Positions 10,965 through 25,340 of a stretch of 64,000 bases of DNA are shown one piece after another. This DNA comes from Wyeomyia smithii (taxonomy: Eukaryota > Arthropoda > Insecta > Diptera > Culicidae), in NCBI RefSeq assembly GCF_029784165.1, contig NC_073696.1, positions 930,001-994,000 on the forward strand. Reading direction: 5' to 3'. Positions within the stretch are counted from its first letter, which is position 1, and every line of letters starts with the position of its first letter. Position numbers and translations under genes: made by a program. Below the pieces are notes generated by a model, which saw nothing but the letters and a program-made list of their open reading frames with translations, ran no database searches and was not told the DNA's origin.

Positions 10965-13900
10965 AGATTGGTTCAAAATTGAATGTGGATTGGATTTGGA
11001 TTGATTTTGATTGCTTTTGGATTGGAATTGGATTGGAATGGATTTGGATTGGATTTGGATTGGATTTGGATTGGATTTGTATTGGATTGGATTGGATTTG
11101 GATTGGATTTGGGTTGGATTTGGATTGGATTTGGATTGGATTTGGATTGAATTGGATTGCATTCAGATTGAATTTGGATTGCTTTGGATTGCTTTTGGAT
11201 TGGATTGGAATTGGATTGGAATGGATTTGGATTGGATTGGATTTGGATTGGATTTGGATTGGATTTGGATTGGATTTGGATTGGATTTGAATTGGATTGG
11301 ATTGGATTTGGATTGGAATTGGATTGGAATTGGATTGGATTTGGTTTGGATTTGGATTGGATTCGGTTTGGTTTTGGATTGCTTTTAAATTGGAATTGGA
11401 TTGCATTTGGATTGAGTTCGGATGAGATTTGGATTGGATTTGAATTGCTTTTAAATTGGATTTGGATTGAATTTGGATTGGATTTGGATTGGATTTGGAT
11501 TGGATTTGGATTGGATTTTGATTGGATTTGGATTGGATTTGGATTGGATTTGGATTGGATTTGGATTGGAATTGGATTGGATTTGGATTGTAATGGATTT
11601 GGATTGTAATGGATTTGGATTGGATTTGGATTGGATTTGGATTGGATTTGGATTGGATTTGGATTGGATTTGGATTGGATTTTGATTGGATTTGGATTGG
11701 ATTTGGTTTGGATTTGGATTGGTTTTGGATTGGTATTGGATTGGATTTGGATTGGATTTGGATTGGATTTTGATTGGATTTTGATTGGATTTGGATTGGA
11801 TTTGGATTGGATTGGGTTTGGATTGGATTTGGATTGGATTTGGATTGGATTTGGATTGGATTTGGATTGGATTTAGATTGGATTTAGATTGGATTTGGAT
11901 TGGATTTTGATTGGATTTGGATTGGATTTGGATTGGATTTGGATTGGATTTGGATTGGATTTGGATTGGATTTGGATTGGATTTGGATTGGATTTGGATT
12001 GGATTTGGATTGGATTTGGATTGGATTTAAATTGGATTTTGATTGGATTTGGATTGGATTTGGATTGAATTTGGATTGGATTGGGTTTGGATTGGATTTG
12101 GATTGGATTTTGATTGGATTTAGATTGGATTTTGATTGGATTTTCATTGGATTTGGATTGGATTTGGATTGGATTTAAATTGGATTTTGATTGGATTTGG
12201 ATTGAAATGGGATTGGATTTGGATTGGATTTGGATTGGATTTGGATTGGATTGGGTTTGGATTTGGATTGGTTTTGGATTGGTATTGGATTGGATTTGGA
12301 TTGGATTTGGATTGGATTGGGTTTGGATTGGATTTGGATTGGATTTGGATTGGATTTGGATTGGATTTGGATTGGATTTGGATTGGATTTGGTTTGGATT
12401 TGGATTGGTTTTGGATTGGTATTGGATTGGATTTGGATTGGATTTGGATGGGATTTGGATTGGATTTGGATTGGATTTGGATTGGATTTGGATTGGATTT
12501 GGATTGGATTGGGTTTGGATTGGATTTGGATTGGATTTGGATTGGATTTAAATTGGATTTTGATTAGATTTGGATTGGATTTGGATTGGATTTGGATTGG
12601 ATTTGGATTGGATTTGGATTGGATTTAGATTGGATTTGGATTGGATTTGGATTGGATTTGGATTGGATTTGGATTGGATTTGGATTGGATTTGGATTGGA
12701 TTTGGATTGGATTTGGATTGGATTTTGATTGGATTTGGATTGGATTTGGATTGGATTTGGATTGGATTTGGATTGGATTTGGATTGGAATTGGATTGGAT
12801 TTGGATTGTAATGGATTTGGATTGTAATGGATTTGGATTGGATTTGGATTGGATTTGGATTGGATTGGATTTGGATTGGATTTGGATTGGATTTGGATTG
12901 GATTTGGATTGGATTTGGATTGGATTTGGATTGGATTTGGATTGGATTTGGATTGGATTTGGATTGGATTTGGATTGGATTTGGATTGGATTTGGATTGG
13001 ATTTGGATTGGATTTGGATTGGATTTGGATTGGATTTGGATTGGATTTGGATTGGATTTGGATTGGATTTGGATTGGATTTGGATTGGATTTGGATTGGA
13101 TTTGGATTGGATTTGGATTGGATTTGGATTGGATTTGGATTGGATTTAAATATGATTTGGATTGCATTCAGATTGAATTTGGATTGCTTTGGATTGCTTT
13201 TGGAATGGATTGGAATGGATTTGGATTGGATTGGATTTGGATTGGATTTGGATTTGGATTGCAAGGGAATTGGATTGGATTTGGATTGGATTTGGATTGG
13301 ATTTGGATTGAAATTGGATTGAATTTGCATTTGGATTGAGTTTAGAAGAGATTTGGATTGGATTTGGATTGCTTCTAAATTGGATTTGGATTGAGTTTGG
13401 ATTGGATTTGGATTGGATTTGGATTGGATTTGGATTGGAATTGGATTCGATTTGGATTGGATTTGGATTGGATTTGGATTGGATTTGAATTGGATTTGGA
13501 TTGGATTTGGATTGGATTTGGATTGGATTTGGATTGGATTTGGATTGGATTTGGATTGGATTTGGATTGGATTTGAATTGGATTTGAATTGGATTTGGAT
13601 AGGATTTGGATTGGATTTGAATTGGATTTGAATTGGATTTGGATAGGATTTGGATTGGATTTGGATTGGATTTGGATTGGATTTGGATTGGATTTGGATT
13701 GGATTTGGATTGGATTTGGATTGGATTTGGATTGGATTTGGATTGGATTTGGATTGGATTTGGATTGGATTTGGATTGGATTTTGATTGGATTTGGATTG
13801 GATTTGGTTTGGATTTGGATTGGTATTGGATTGGATTTGGATTGGATTTGGATTGCTTTTGGATTGGATTTGGATTGGATTGGGTTTGGACTTGGATTGG

Positions 13901-16900
13901 ATTGGGTTTGGATTGGATTTGGATTGGATTTGGATTGGATTTAGATTGGATTTAGATTGGATTTTGATTGGATTTTGATTGGATTTGGATTGGATTTGGA
14001 TTGGATTGGGTTTGGATTGGATTTGGATTGGATTTGGATTGGATTGAGATTGGATTTAGATTGGATTTGGATTGGATTTGGATTGGATTTGGATTGGATT
14101 TTGATTGGATTTGGATTGGATTTGGTTTGGATTTGGATTGGTTTTGGATTGGTATTGGATTGGATTTGGATTGGATTTGGATTGGATTTTGATTGGGTTT
14201 TGATTGGATTTGGATTGGATTTGGATTGGATTGGGTTTGGATTGGATTTGGATTGGATTTGGATTGGATTTAGATTGGATTTAGATTGGATTTGGATTGG
14301 ATTTTGATTGGATTTGGATTGGATTTAGATTGGATTTGGATTGGATTTGGATTGGATTTGGATTGGATTTGGATTGGATTTGGATTGGATTTGGATTGGA
14401 TTTGGATTGGATTTGGATTGGATTTAAATTGGATTTTGATTGGATTTGGATTGGATTTGGATTGGATTTGGATTGGATTGGGTTTGGATTGGATTTGGAT
14501 TGGATTTTGATTGGATTTAGATTGGATTTTGATTGGATTTTCATTGGATTTGGATTGGATTTGGATTGGATTTAAATTGGATTTTGATTGGATTTGGATT
14601 GAAATGGGATTGGATTTGGATTGGATTTGGATTGGATTTGGATTGGATTGGGTTTGGATTGGATTTGGATTGGATTTGTATTGGATTTAGATTGGATTTA
14701 GATTGGATTTGGATTGGATTTGGATTGGATTTGGATTGGATTTGGATTGGATTTGGATTGGATTTGGATTGGATTTGGTTTGGATTTGGATTGGTTTTGG
14801 ATTGGTATTGGATTGGATTTGGATTGGATTTGGATGGGATTTGGATTGGATTTGGATTGGATTTGGATTGGATTTGGATTGGATTTGGATTGGATTGGGT
14901 TTGGATTGGATTTGGATTGGATTTGGATTGGATTTAAATTGGATTTTGATTGGATTTGGATTGGATTTGGATTGGATTTGGATTGGATTTGGATTGGATT
15001 TGGATTGGATTTGGATTGGATTTGGATTGGATTTGGATTGGATTTAGATTGGATTTGGATTGGATTTGGATTGGATTTGGATTGGATTTGGATTGGATTT
15101 GGATTGGATTTGGATTGGATTTGGATTGGATTTGGATTGGATTTGGATTGGATTTGGATTGGATTTGGATTAGATTTGGATTGGATTTGGATTGGATTTG
15201 GATTGGATTTGGATTGGATTTGGATTGGATTTGGATTGGATTGGATATGGATTGGATTTGGATTGGATTTGGATTGGATTTGGATTGGACTTGGATTGGA
15301 TTTGGATTGGATTTGGATTGGATTTGGATTGTATTTGGAATGGATTTGGATTGGACTTGGATTGGATTTGGATTGGATTTGGATTGGAATTGGATTGGAT
15401 TTGGATTGGATTTGAATTGGATTTGGATTGGATTTAAATTGGATATGGATTGGATTTGGATTGAATTTGGATGGGATTTGGATTGGATTTGGATTGGATT
15501 TGGATTGGATATGGATTGGATTTGGATTGGATTTGAATTGGATTTGGATTGGATTTGGATTGGATTTAGATTGGATTTGGATTGGATTTGGATTGGATTT
15601 GGATTGGTTTTGGATTGGATTTGGATTGGATTTAAATTGGATTTTGATTGGATTTGGATTGGATTTGGATTGAATTTGGATTGGATTGGGTTTGGATTGG
15701 ATTTGGATTGGATTTTGATTGGATTTAGATTGGATTTTGATTGGATTTTCATTGGATTTGGATTGGATTTGGATTGGATTTAAATTGGATTTTGATTGGA
15801 TTTGGATTGAAATGGGATTGGATTTGGATTGAATTTGGATTGGATTTGGATTGGATTGGGTTTGGATTGGATTTGGATTGGATTTGTATTGGATTTAGAT
15901 TGGATTTAGATTGGATTTGGATTGGATTTGGATTGGATTTGGATTGGATTTGGATTGGATTTGGTTTGGATTTGGATTGGTTTTGGATTGGTATTGGATT
16001 GGATTTGGATTGGATTTGGATGGGATTTGGATTGGATTTGGATTGGATTTGGATTGGATTTGGATTGGATTTGGATTGGATTGGGTTTGGATTGGATTTG
16101 GATTGGATTTGGATTGGATTTAAATTGGATTTTGATTAGATTTGGATTGGATTTGGATTGGATTTGGATTGGATTTGGATTGGATTTGGATTGGATTTGG
16201 ATTGGATTTAGATTGGATTTGGATTGGATTTGGATTGGATTTGGATTGGATTTGGATTGGATTTGGATTGGATTTGGATTGGATTTGGATTGGATTTGGA
16301 TTGGATTTTGATTGGATTTGGATTGGATTTGGATTGGATTTGGATTGGATTTGGATTGGATTTGGATTGGAATTGGATTGGATTTGGATTGTAATGGATT
16401 TGGATTGTAATGGATTTGGATTGGATTTGGATTGGATTTGGATTGGATTGGATTTGGATTGGATTTGGATTGGATTTGGATTGGATTTGGATTGGATTTG
16501 GATTGGATTTGGATTGGATTTGGATTGGATTTGGATTGGATTTGGATTGGATTTGGATTGGATTTGGATTGGATTTGGATTGGATTTGGATTGGATTTGG
16601 ATTGGATTTGGATTGGATTTGGATTGGATTTGGATTGGATTTAAATATGATTTGGATTGCATTCAGATTGAATTTGGATTGCTTTGGATTGCTTTTGGAA
16701 TGGATTGGAATGGATTTGGATTGGATTGGATTTGGATTGGATTTGGATTTGGATTGCAAGGGAATTGGATTGGATTTGGATTGGATTTGGATTGGATTTG
16801 GATTGAAATTGGATTGAATTTGCATTTGGATTGAGTTTAGAAGAGATTTGGATTGGATTTGGATTGCTTCTAAATTGGATTTGGATTGAGTTTGGATTGG

Positions 16901-19900
16901 ATTTGGATTGGATTTGGATTGGATTTGGATTGGAATTGGATTCGATTTGGATTGGATTTGGATTGGATTTGGATTGGATTTGAATTGGATTTGGATTGGA
17001 TTTGGATTGGATTTGGATTGGATTTGGATTGGATTTGGATTGGATTTGGATTGGATTTGGATTGGATTTGAATTGGATTTGAATTGGATTTGGATAGGAT
17101 TTGGATTGGATTTGAATTGGATTTGAATTGGATTTGGATAGGATTTGGATTGGATTTGGATTGGATTTGGATTGGATTTGGATTGGATTTGGATTGGATT
17201 TGGATTGGATTTGGATTGGATTTGGATTGGATTTGGATTGGATTTGGATTGGATTTGGATTGGATTTGGATTGGATTTTGATTGGATTTGGATTGGATTT
17301 GGTTTGGATTTGGATTGGTATTGGATTGGATTTGGATTGGATTTGGATTGCTTTTGGATTGGATTTGGATTGGATTGGGTTTGGACTTGGATTGGATTGG
17401 GTTTGGATTGGATTTGGATTGGATTTGGATTGGATTTAGATTGGATTTAGATTGGATTTTGATTGGATTTTGATTGGATTTGGATTGGATTTGGATTGGA
17501 TTGGGTTTGGATTGGATTTGGATTGGATTTGGATTGGATTTAGATTGGATTTAGATTGGATTAGGATTGGATTTGGATTGAATTTGGATTGGATTTGGAT
17601 TGGATTTGGATTGGATTTGGATTGGATTTTGATTGGATTTGGATTGGATTTGGTTTGGATTTGGATTGGTTTTGGATTGGTATTGGATTGGATTTGGATT
17701 GGATTTGGATTGGATTTTGATTGGGTTTTGATTGGATTTGGATTGGATTTGGATTGGATTGGGTTTGGATTGGATTTGGATTGGATTTGGATTGGATTTG
17801 GATTGGATTTGGATTGGATTTGGATTGGATTTGGATTGGATTTGGATTGGATTTGGATTGGATTTGGATTGGATTTGGATTGGATTTAAATTGGATTTTG
17901 ATTGGATTTGGATTGGATTTTGATTGGATTTGGATTGGATTTGGATTGGATTTGGATTGGATTTGGATTGGATTTGGATTGGATTTGGATTGGATTGGGT
18001 TTGGATTGGATTTGGATTGGATTTGTATTGGATTTAGATTGGATTTAGATTGGATTTGGATTGGATTTGGATTGGATTTGGATTGGATTTGGATTGGATT
18101 TGGATTGGATTTGGTTTGGATTTGGATTGGTTTTGGATTGGTATTGGATTGGATTTGGATTGGATTTGGATGGGATTTGGATTGGATTTGGATTGGATTT
18201 GGATTGGATTTGGATTGGATTGGATTTGGATTGGATTGGGTTTGGATTGGATTTGGATTGGATTTGGATTGGATTTAAATTGGATTTTGATTGGATTTGG
18301 ATTGGATTTGGATTGGATTTGGATTGGATTTGGATTGGATTTGGATTGGATTTGGATTGGATTTGGATTGGATTTGGATTGGATTTGGATTGGATTTGGA
18401 TTGGATTTGGATTGGATTTGGATTGGATTTGGATTGGATTTGGATTGGATTTGGATTGGATTTGGATTGGATTGGATATGGATTGGATTTGGATTAGATT
18501 TGGATTGGATTTGGATTGGACTTGGATTGGATTTGGATTGGATTTGGATTGGATTTGGATTGGATTTGGAATGGATTTGGATTGGACTTGGATTGGATTT
18601 GGATTGGATTTGGATTGGAATTGGATTGGATTTGGATTGGATTTGAATTGGATTTGGATTGGATTTGGATTGGATTTAGATTGGATTTGGATTGGATTTG
18701 GATTGGATTTGGATTGGTTTTGGATTGGATTTGGATTGGATTTGGATTGGATTTGGATTGGATTTGGATTGGATTTGGATTGGATTTGGATTGTATTTGA
18801 ATTGGATTTGGATTGGATTTGGATTGGTTTTGGATTTGATTTGGATTGGATTTGTATTGGATTTAGATTGGATTTAGATTAGATTTGGATTGGATTTGGA
18901 TTGGATTTGGATTGGATTTGGATTGGTTTGGGTTTGGATTGGATTTGGATTGGATTTGGATTGGATTTGGATTGGATTTAGATTGGATTTTAATTGGATT
19001 TGGATTGGATTTGGATTGGATTTGGATTGGATTTGGATTGGATTTGGATTGGATTTGGATTGGATTTGGATTGGATTTGGATTGGATTTGGATTGGATTT
19101 GGATTGGATTTGGATTGGATTTGGATTGGATTTGGATTGGATTTGGATTGGATTTGGATTGAATTTGGATTGGACTTGGATTGGATTTGGATTGGATTTG
19201 GATTGGATTTGGATTGGATTTGGATTGGATATGGATTGGACTTGGATTGGATTTGGACTGGATTTGAATTGGATTTGGATTGGATTTGGATTGGATTTGG
19301 ATTGGATTTGGATTGGATTTGGATTGGATTTGGATTGGATTTGGATTGGATTTGGATTGGATTTGGATTTGGATTGGATTTGGATTGGATTTGGATTGGA
19401 CTTGGATTTGATTTGGATTGGATTTGGATTGGATTTGGATTGGATTGGATTTGGATTGGATTTGGATTGAAATGGGATTGGATTTGGATTGGATTTGGAT
19501 TGGATTTGGATTGGATTTGGATTGGATTGGGATTGGATTTGGATTGGAATGGGATTGGATTTGGATTGGATTTGGATTGGATTTGGATTGGATTTGGATT
19601 GGAATGGGATTGGATTTGGATTGGATTTGGATTGGATTGGATATGGATTGGATTTGGATTGGATTTGGATTTGATTTGGATTGGATTTGGATTGGATTTG
19701 GATTGGATTTGGATTGGATTTGGATTTCATTTGGATTGGATTGTTATTGGATTGTTATTGGATTGGTTTTGTATTCGATTTAGACTGTAATTGGATGGAT
19801 TTGTATTGTAGTTGTATTAGATTGGATTGCATTTTAATTGGATTTAGATTGGAATTGATTTGGAATTGGATAGGTTTTGGATTCGATTTGGATTGCATTT

Positions 19901-20033
19901 GTATGGATTTGGATTGGATTTGGATTGCATCCGGATTTCATTTGGATTGGATTTGGCTTGGATTGGAATTGGATTGGAATGAATTTGGATTAGATTTGTA
20001 TTAAAATTGGATTGGATTTGGATTGGATTCGGA
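10965..20033. repeat. Satellite array, 11-bp unit GGATTTGGATT, about 9.07 kb
   Basis: The tract is built almost entirely from GGATTTGGATT repeats with point variants (TTTGAATT, TTAGATT, TTTTGATT, GGGTTTGG, GGAATTGG) and is nearly devoid of C on the plus strand. Because 11 is not a multiple of 3, the unit reads as one 11-residue cycle in all plus frames (DLDWIWIGFGL) and one in all minus frames (NPNPIQIQSKS). Neither cycle has a stop, which explains the many long frames (up to about 300 codons); none is a gene. Both edges are more degenerate than the core. Larger blocks recur: a landmark TTAAATATGATTTGGATTGC occurs at about 13146 and again 3495 bp later, and other landmarks recur at spacings of 2397 and 1208 bp. 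Confidence 0.97.
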
Positions 20034-23000
20034 GTCTAGAATAGAAAATAGATTGAATTACATTCAAATAGGAACAAGGTTGCAATTTCGATTTCATTTG
20101 GAATAAATTTCGGTTCGATTCCGAATGAATATATGATGTGGCTCTTCTCTTCATTAAACACCTCACGAAAAGTTATTACAAAATGATAATTTATCATAAC
20201 GGATTTCGATTCAGTATCGCAATGCCTGGAAGGATTTTGCGTAGATTTTTTCGTCCTGAGTAATAAATACAATTGCTATCATCATGTTCCAATTGCATTG
20301 GAAAGGCAATTCAATATTCCACTAACTTCCACCAGACAATTTATGACAGTACGAATTTTATCGATTGAAATTTGCCCTCTGGTCTCATAGCACCGATCGA
20401 CATTGGGTAACACAATGGGAGAGGTTGATAGAGTTGTAAAATTTTTATTTAGATTATTATTTGTCTCTCACTATAGCATGTGACAAAGATGTAAAAAAGT
20501 CAAAGTCCTAAAGGATGAAATTTATTCATGTTTTCGATCTGTGCAAAACATGCTCGCAGCAATGAAAGATTCACGCTTGTAGTTATCATGACAATGCGTT
20601 AATGAGGCATTTCAAATAACGATCCATTCCATTTTACTACCATGAAGCCGCGAGTGAATTTCATTCACAAAATGCAGGTAACATTTTCGTGGGTTTAATG
20701 TGATTTCGCCATTAGTAATTGCATGGGACAATATATTCACAGTCAGTTTCACCCTCCCCATCCCATCCGAAATTTAGGCTTTGAAGAAATAAACATCCAT
20801 TCACCTTGGTATTGAGGAGTTGAGTTAATTTTATACATGGAATCACAACTAATTTCCATACGAAATTTTGATCTAACTGCCAAAATTCGGAAGTGAAAAC
20901 TTTTCACCGCCAACTAAACTGTGTCGCTCACAATAAGTGTTTCTACTAGTGTTATCCTAAGCTAGTTGCTAGTTTTAAATAATTTAACACATGTGTAGCT
21001 AGCGTCCAGCATAAGTAAGTGAGTTTTCGGAAAACAAAAACTTACACTTTACACTCTCATCCATCCCGCATTTCGCCTGCCTGACTTAAGTTTTCATGTG
21101 AGTGCTCGCAAGCCAACAAACAGAAAAAACTGCGGGTTAAATCATTCCAACCCCATATTTTAACTGCACAATAAATCACGAATAACCGTTTGCCTAACAG
21201 AACGAGTAAACGTAGCACCAGTTAAATGCATTTTTCATGCCACTTTTTCTGCCCTGTTTCGACAACCGAAAAGGCGAGATTTAGAAACAATGCACCGCCA
21301 AGCGGATTCTTTGTTCCACACAAGAACAAAAACTGGACAATGGAGAAACAAAAAATCGTTTTCCCGTTGCTCGTAAAACAATTTCAATGCTAAAGACTTA
21401 ATGCGCTCGTGCAATTTCTTAATATTTTTATTTAAGAAAACCCTCGTGGAAAAGGCCGGAGAAAGCTCAAGACGAGCAAAATTATTACTTACAGCCGTCA
21501 GGCAGACCGACAGACAGCAGCGATGCCATGGGTAATCTTCTCTTTTCTACCGTTGGTTCAGATTTCCCTATCATGCGAAGAAAGGCGAAGTTAGGAGTGC
21601 GAACAGAAATCGAAAGAATTCAAATGTGTTATAGTTGAACCAAAAATTTCATCTTCCCAGGAGCACGTTTTTTTTCGAACGAAAGGAGTAAAATGTAACA
21701 TTTGATCGCTAGTGGCAACGAACCAAGGAGTGCTGCCTTGCTCCTTGAAAAGTATGGAAATCACTGTGAAAATTAAAGTGCTACTCACTTTTTCCTTAGA
21801 TGGCTGGACCAATTTAATTTGAGTGTCAAATGATCAGTTAATATTAGGTTCAGACATCAACTATTAAGATAAGCTAGATCACACCGCTAGATGAACTATT
21901 TCATGCTTTTTATTCAGAAGATAATGCGATTGTAGCCAAAATCTATCCTACCCGGATTCAAGTTTTCATTTGAATATGGAGCTTGATTTTCGTGAAACTT
22001 CGCTCGAACTGGAAAACTGTAGAAACTGCCAAAGTGCCAACAATCAGCAGCCACAGCAGCAGAGGCAAAAACTATGAGATTTCTGCGGTTGAACTTTTGA
22101 TCCTGTTTCCATTATTCGTTCGGCAAATTCGTTCCTTTCAGTCTAATCAACTCTATCCTCGCACTTAGTCCCAGACTCATGTCTGTTCTCGAACCAATTT
22201 ACTTCTACGCAAAGTCACGTAAAGTGCCCTTCCGAACACATTGTCGAATGTTGTCGACAAATGACTGCCGGGGCTTGCAAAGTGCTTCTAACACATGAAA
22301 GACTTCATCGTTGGGGCAGAAAATATGCACATTCTCTTACCTCTAGCTCTTCCTGATTCAGCCGGCAGCCGCCTACTCCATTCTGCAGAGGAAGAAGTCG
22401 ACTAACGGCAAAGCAATTTCACCACTGACGAACAACGTTACGGGCGAAGGATTGCAACGATCCAAGAAGGCGCCAACAGAAACGACCATTGGCATTTATT
22501 CGCCTATTAGGCTGAGCTTAGCGTTTCAGCCATAATTTCAACCCCACCGAACAGTGTTCGACACGAGCGGCCACCCCTTTTTCCTACTTCTATTTGCTGC
22601 GGGCACGCTTTTGCATTCATTTGCATTTGCAAGCTTGGATGGTGAATTAATGGTCGAATGATGCATTGCTTGCTATCCCGACAGGCAATGTGTCGAGCGT
22701 TGTGCGGTAACAGCCACTGGGGAAACCGGAGCACCACCATGAACCTTTGACACCAAAGTAGTACAGATAAACAACATCGGAGCAATTTGTGAGTATTTAT
22801 AGAGGCTGCCTGACACTTTTGCTAATGGCACTGGCCTGAATCGGTTGCCTTGTTGAACCTGCCTACGATTCGCCAGCTGTTTTTCATCTTCGAGTGGTTA
22901 TGATAAACCAAAATCAAAACAAGACTCCATCCTTTTGCAATATGATTACAGGATTGAAAAATATGTCACCATTTCCGTAATTGATTTCTCCGAAAGGATT

Positions 23001-23863
23001 GAATAATAATCTATAAGCTAGAAGCATTGAAAGTAATAAATCTAAACCCTATTTCCAAAACCGGAATAATAAACGATTTCCGGTTTTGATGTCAGCCCCC
23101 GCCGACCCGCACGAAGCGCCGAGGTGAATTCCAATTCAGTTCCTGGTTGATTGAACAAGCAGCAGCTACTATATCTCGATCTTTACTCTCTAGAAACCAA
23201 GAAGGAGGGGGTCCAGTTTTTCCCATTCGCCCTATCGCAGCAATTTGCTGGTTTCCGTGACCGGTATACAGATGAACTTCTTGCAGTCCGTAAAGAAAAT
23301 ACACACAAATTTTCTCAGTGTAGAGAAAAGGTTCCCAACAAATGCATAGTATGCATTTCTTATTAGAATCCATTTTATTGGTTACTCTTACAAACTGGAG
23401 GGAATGTAATAAAATTATCCGGCGATGAGTTTTTGGGTGCACAACAGGAGCAATGTAATACAGCTTGTATATGAATAACGTTGTACTTCGGTGGCTAGCG
23501 CTGACCTCGGTATAAGGTGTGAACGTGCCACAATAACACTGAATCGAATCTGTATCGAATGCTTGAGGGATAATAAGGCCACAATGCTACATTCATTTCC
23601 TGTACTTTTTTTTTTGGTTTTCCCATTCTGAATGGATTACGAAATCACGGCTTGAGATTTGTAACAGACGTCAACTCACTGTTGTTTGAAATAGTCATGC
23701 CGAAGTCGTCGCAAAGGTTAAAGATCAAAGAGGAGCGACTTCGATGGCTTATTAAGAAAAGTTTTTTTAAACCAATAAATTTCCGGGATAATACTTTTAC
23801 AATTCCAATGTAAGTTGTAGCAGATGACCAAGCTTTCAAAGGATCAGAGTTGTGGTTTATCTA
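20034..23863. other. Unassigned spacer
   Basis: No gene, RNA or transposon recognised over about 3.8 kb. The only notable structure is an 11-bp inverted repeat CAAAACCGGAA / TTCCGGTTTTG close together near 23057-23090. ORFs are short and without domains. It may be intergenic or intronic host sequence. Confidence 0.45.
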
Positions 23864-24070
23864 AAGCCTGTATTACACTTTTTGACCAATGGTCAAATAT
23901 TTGACCATTTGACATAATGGTTAAATTTATTCGACATCATGATTGTGGTTTGCCCGCGTTTGCCACATGTTAAAATTGGAGAGTGACAAACAATTATCTT
24001 TGACAAAATTTTCATTGGTCAAAAAGTGACAAATATTTGACGCTCGGTCAAAGAGTGCTAATCCAGCCTT
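23864..24070. mobile_element. MITE-like element with imperfect terminal inverted repeats
   Basis: The left end (AAGCCTGTATTACAC then TTTTTGACCAATGGTCAAATATTTG) and the reverse complement of the right end (AAGGCTGGATTAGCAC then TCTTTGACCGAGCGTCAAATATTTG) align over about 40 bp with several mismatches. The interior has further TTGACC/GGTCAA words. Length is about 207 bp and there is no coding potential. No target duplication was clear. Confidence 0.5.
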
Positions 24071-24274
24071 GAATAACATGTTGAATATGACATGAAAGAA
24101 AATATCATCGAATGAATTTGTTTGATAAAATTGAGTAATTTTTCTGCATGAATTTTGCATTCTTAGCAAAATTTGCTCGAAATTAAATCGAAATTTCATA
24201 CACAGAAGGGTAGGGAACATATTCTAAGCAGCTTTAGGAACCGCCTGTGTATTAAGACGAAATACTCGACTCTG

Positions 24275-24885
24275 TAATGACTTATTTATGTACTAAAATA
24301 TCTATTCAGAACTAGTTTTGTGTGTTCTGCCACAAATGGTGACCTTTCAACACTATTATGTATATTTGTACGCTTTTTAGTATTATTGAATGTTATCAGC
24401 TTTCGCAGTTAAGATAATGTAATTGTAGGAAAATTATTAAACCTACTTGTCAAGAAAAAAAGGAATAAAAGGAATAAAACGAAACTTAAAATAAACTTAA
24501 AATAAACTTGAAACTATCTTACTGACTATAAAGTGAGCTAATCGTTGCAATTGAGGATTGCAACGATTTTTGTCGGAATTTGTTGATAATTTGGCTTGAC
24601 ATATTTTCTAATGTTTCTACATTAGTGAGCCTATGTAGCTCGTTCGTGCTAAACCAGGGAGGACGCTTCAAATCATTTTCAAAGTTTATTCTGAATCCTT
24701 TGAAGTGTCTTCTTCCTGGTTGCACAACAACTTGTCCAGATGGGAACTGCATATAACATTGCTGGTCTAAATATTTGTTTGTAAATTAACAGTTTATTCT
24801 TGAGACAAAGTCTAGAATTCCTGTTGATAGGAGGATATAAACATTTGATATACTTATTGCACTTTGACTGGATATTTTGAACAAA
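24275..24885 (-). pseudogene. Jockey-clade 3' fragment (end of ORF2 plus 3' UTR)
   Basis: The minus strand matches the 3' end of the Jockey element at 41.9-46.3 kb: the RT C-terminal region with LKRPPWFSTNELHRLTNVE and NKFRQKSLQSSIATISSLYS, then the same kind of 3' UTR (GACAAGTAGGTTTAA and a later TCACCATTTGTG block). The start near 24885 lies inside ORF2, so the copy is 5' truncated, as expected from incomplete target-primed reverse transcription. At the position where the 46-kb copy has a stop after NNFR, this copy reads glutamine, so it preserves the ancestral codon. The frame is shifted once near 24680. No poly(A) tail was recognised. Confidence 0.8.
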
Positions 24886-24905
24886 TTCCGTTGCTTCAAC
24901 TGTTT

Positions 24906-25005
24906 ACACTGGGGTCCTTTTTTACGCGGTTGGTTGTACCGCGTTGAAAAAGTCCGCGTATAAAAAAACCGCGTTATTTTAAAAAATCGCGTAGAAAAAA
25001 ACTCC
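24906..25005. mobile_element. MITE-like fragment with repeated CGCGG/CCGCG words
   Basis: Begins ACACTGGGGTCCTTTTTT and contains alternating TACGCGG, ACCGCG, TCCGCGTA, ACCGCG and TCGCGTA words separated by A/T runs, giving several internal inverted repeats. No coding capacity. The second terminus is not clear, so it is probably one end of a small non-autonomous element. Confidence 0.35.
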
Positions 25006-25047
25006 ATTCAATAATAAGATCCGATTAAAAATAACGGCACGTAAGCA

Positions 25048-25164
25048 AATATAAACTTTAATTCAAATAGTTAACAATTAGTTACAAAAAATCATTAAAC
25101 CGTATAATATAAACTTTAATTCAAATAGTTAACAATTAGTAACAAAAAAATCATTAAACCGTAT
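25048..25164. repeat. 58-bp tandem duplication
   Basis: Two adjacent copies (25048-25105 and 25106-25164), each starting AATATAAACTTTAATTC and ending CATTAAACCGTAT, differ by one substitution and one base in an A-run. The near-identity suggests a recent local duplication. Confidence 0.85.
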
Positions 25165-25340
25165 TGCTGAAAATTTTATTCATATTTATATTTCAAACTG
25201 ATACAGCTGAGTCGAATGGAAGTTGAACCGAAATTTATAAAACGGGTAAAAAAAGTATAAATAGATTTTCCTACTTACAAAGTACGGCTGTCGTATGTTT
25301 TCGTATTACTTTGCAGTAAATCGTAACCTTCAAAACGAAA

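Noticed and set aside
10979..19790. Dozens of long open frames (up to about 300 codons) in the 11-20 kb tract
   Set aside because: They are a trivial outcome of a stop-free 11-bp unit read in all frames; no start context, codon bias or domain supports a gene.
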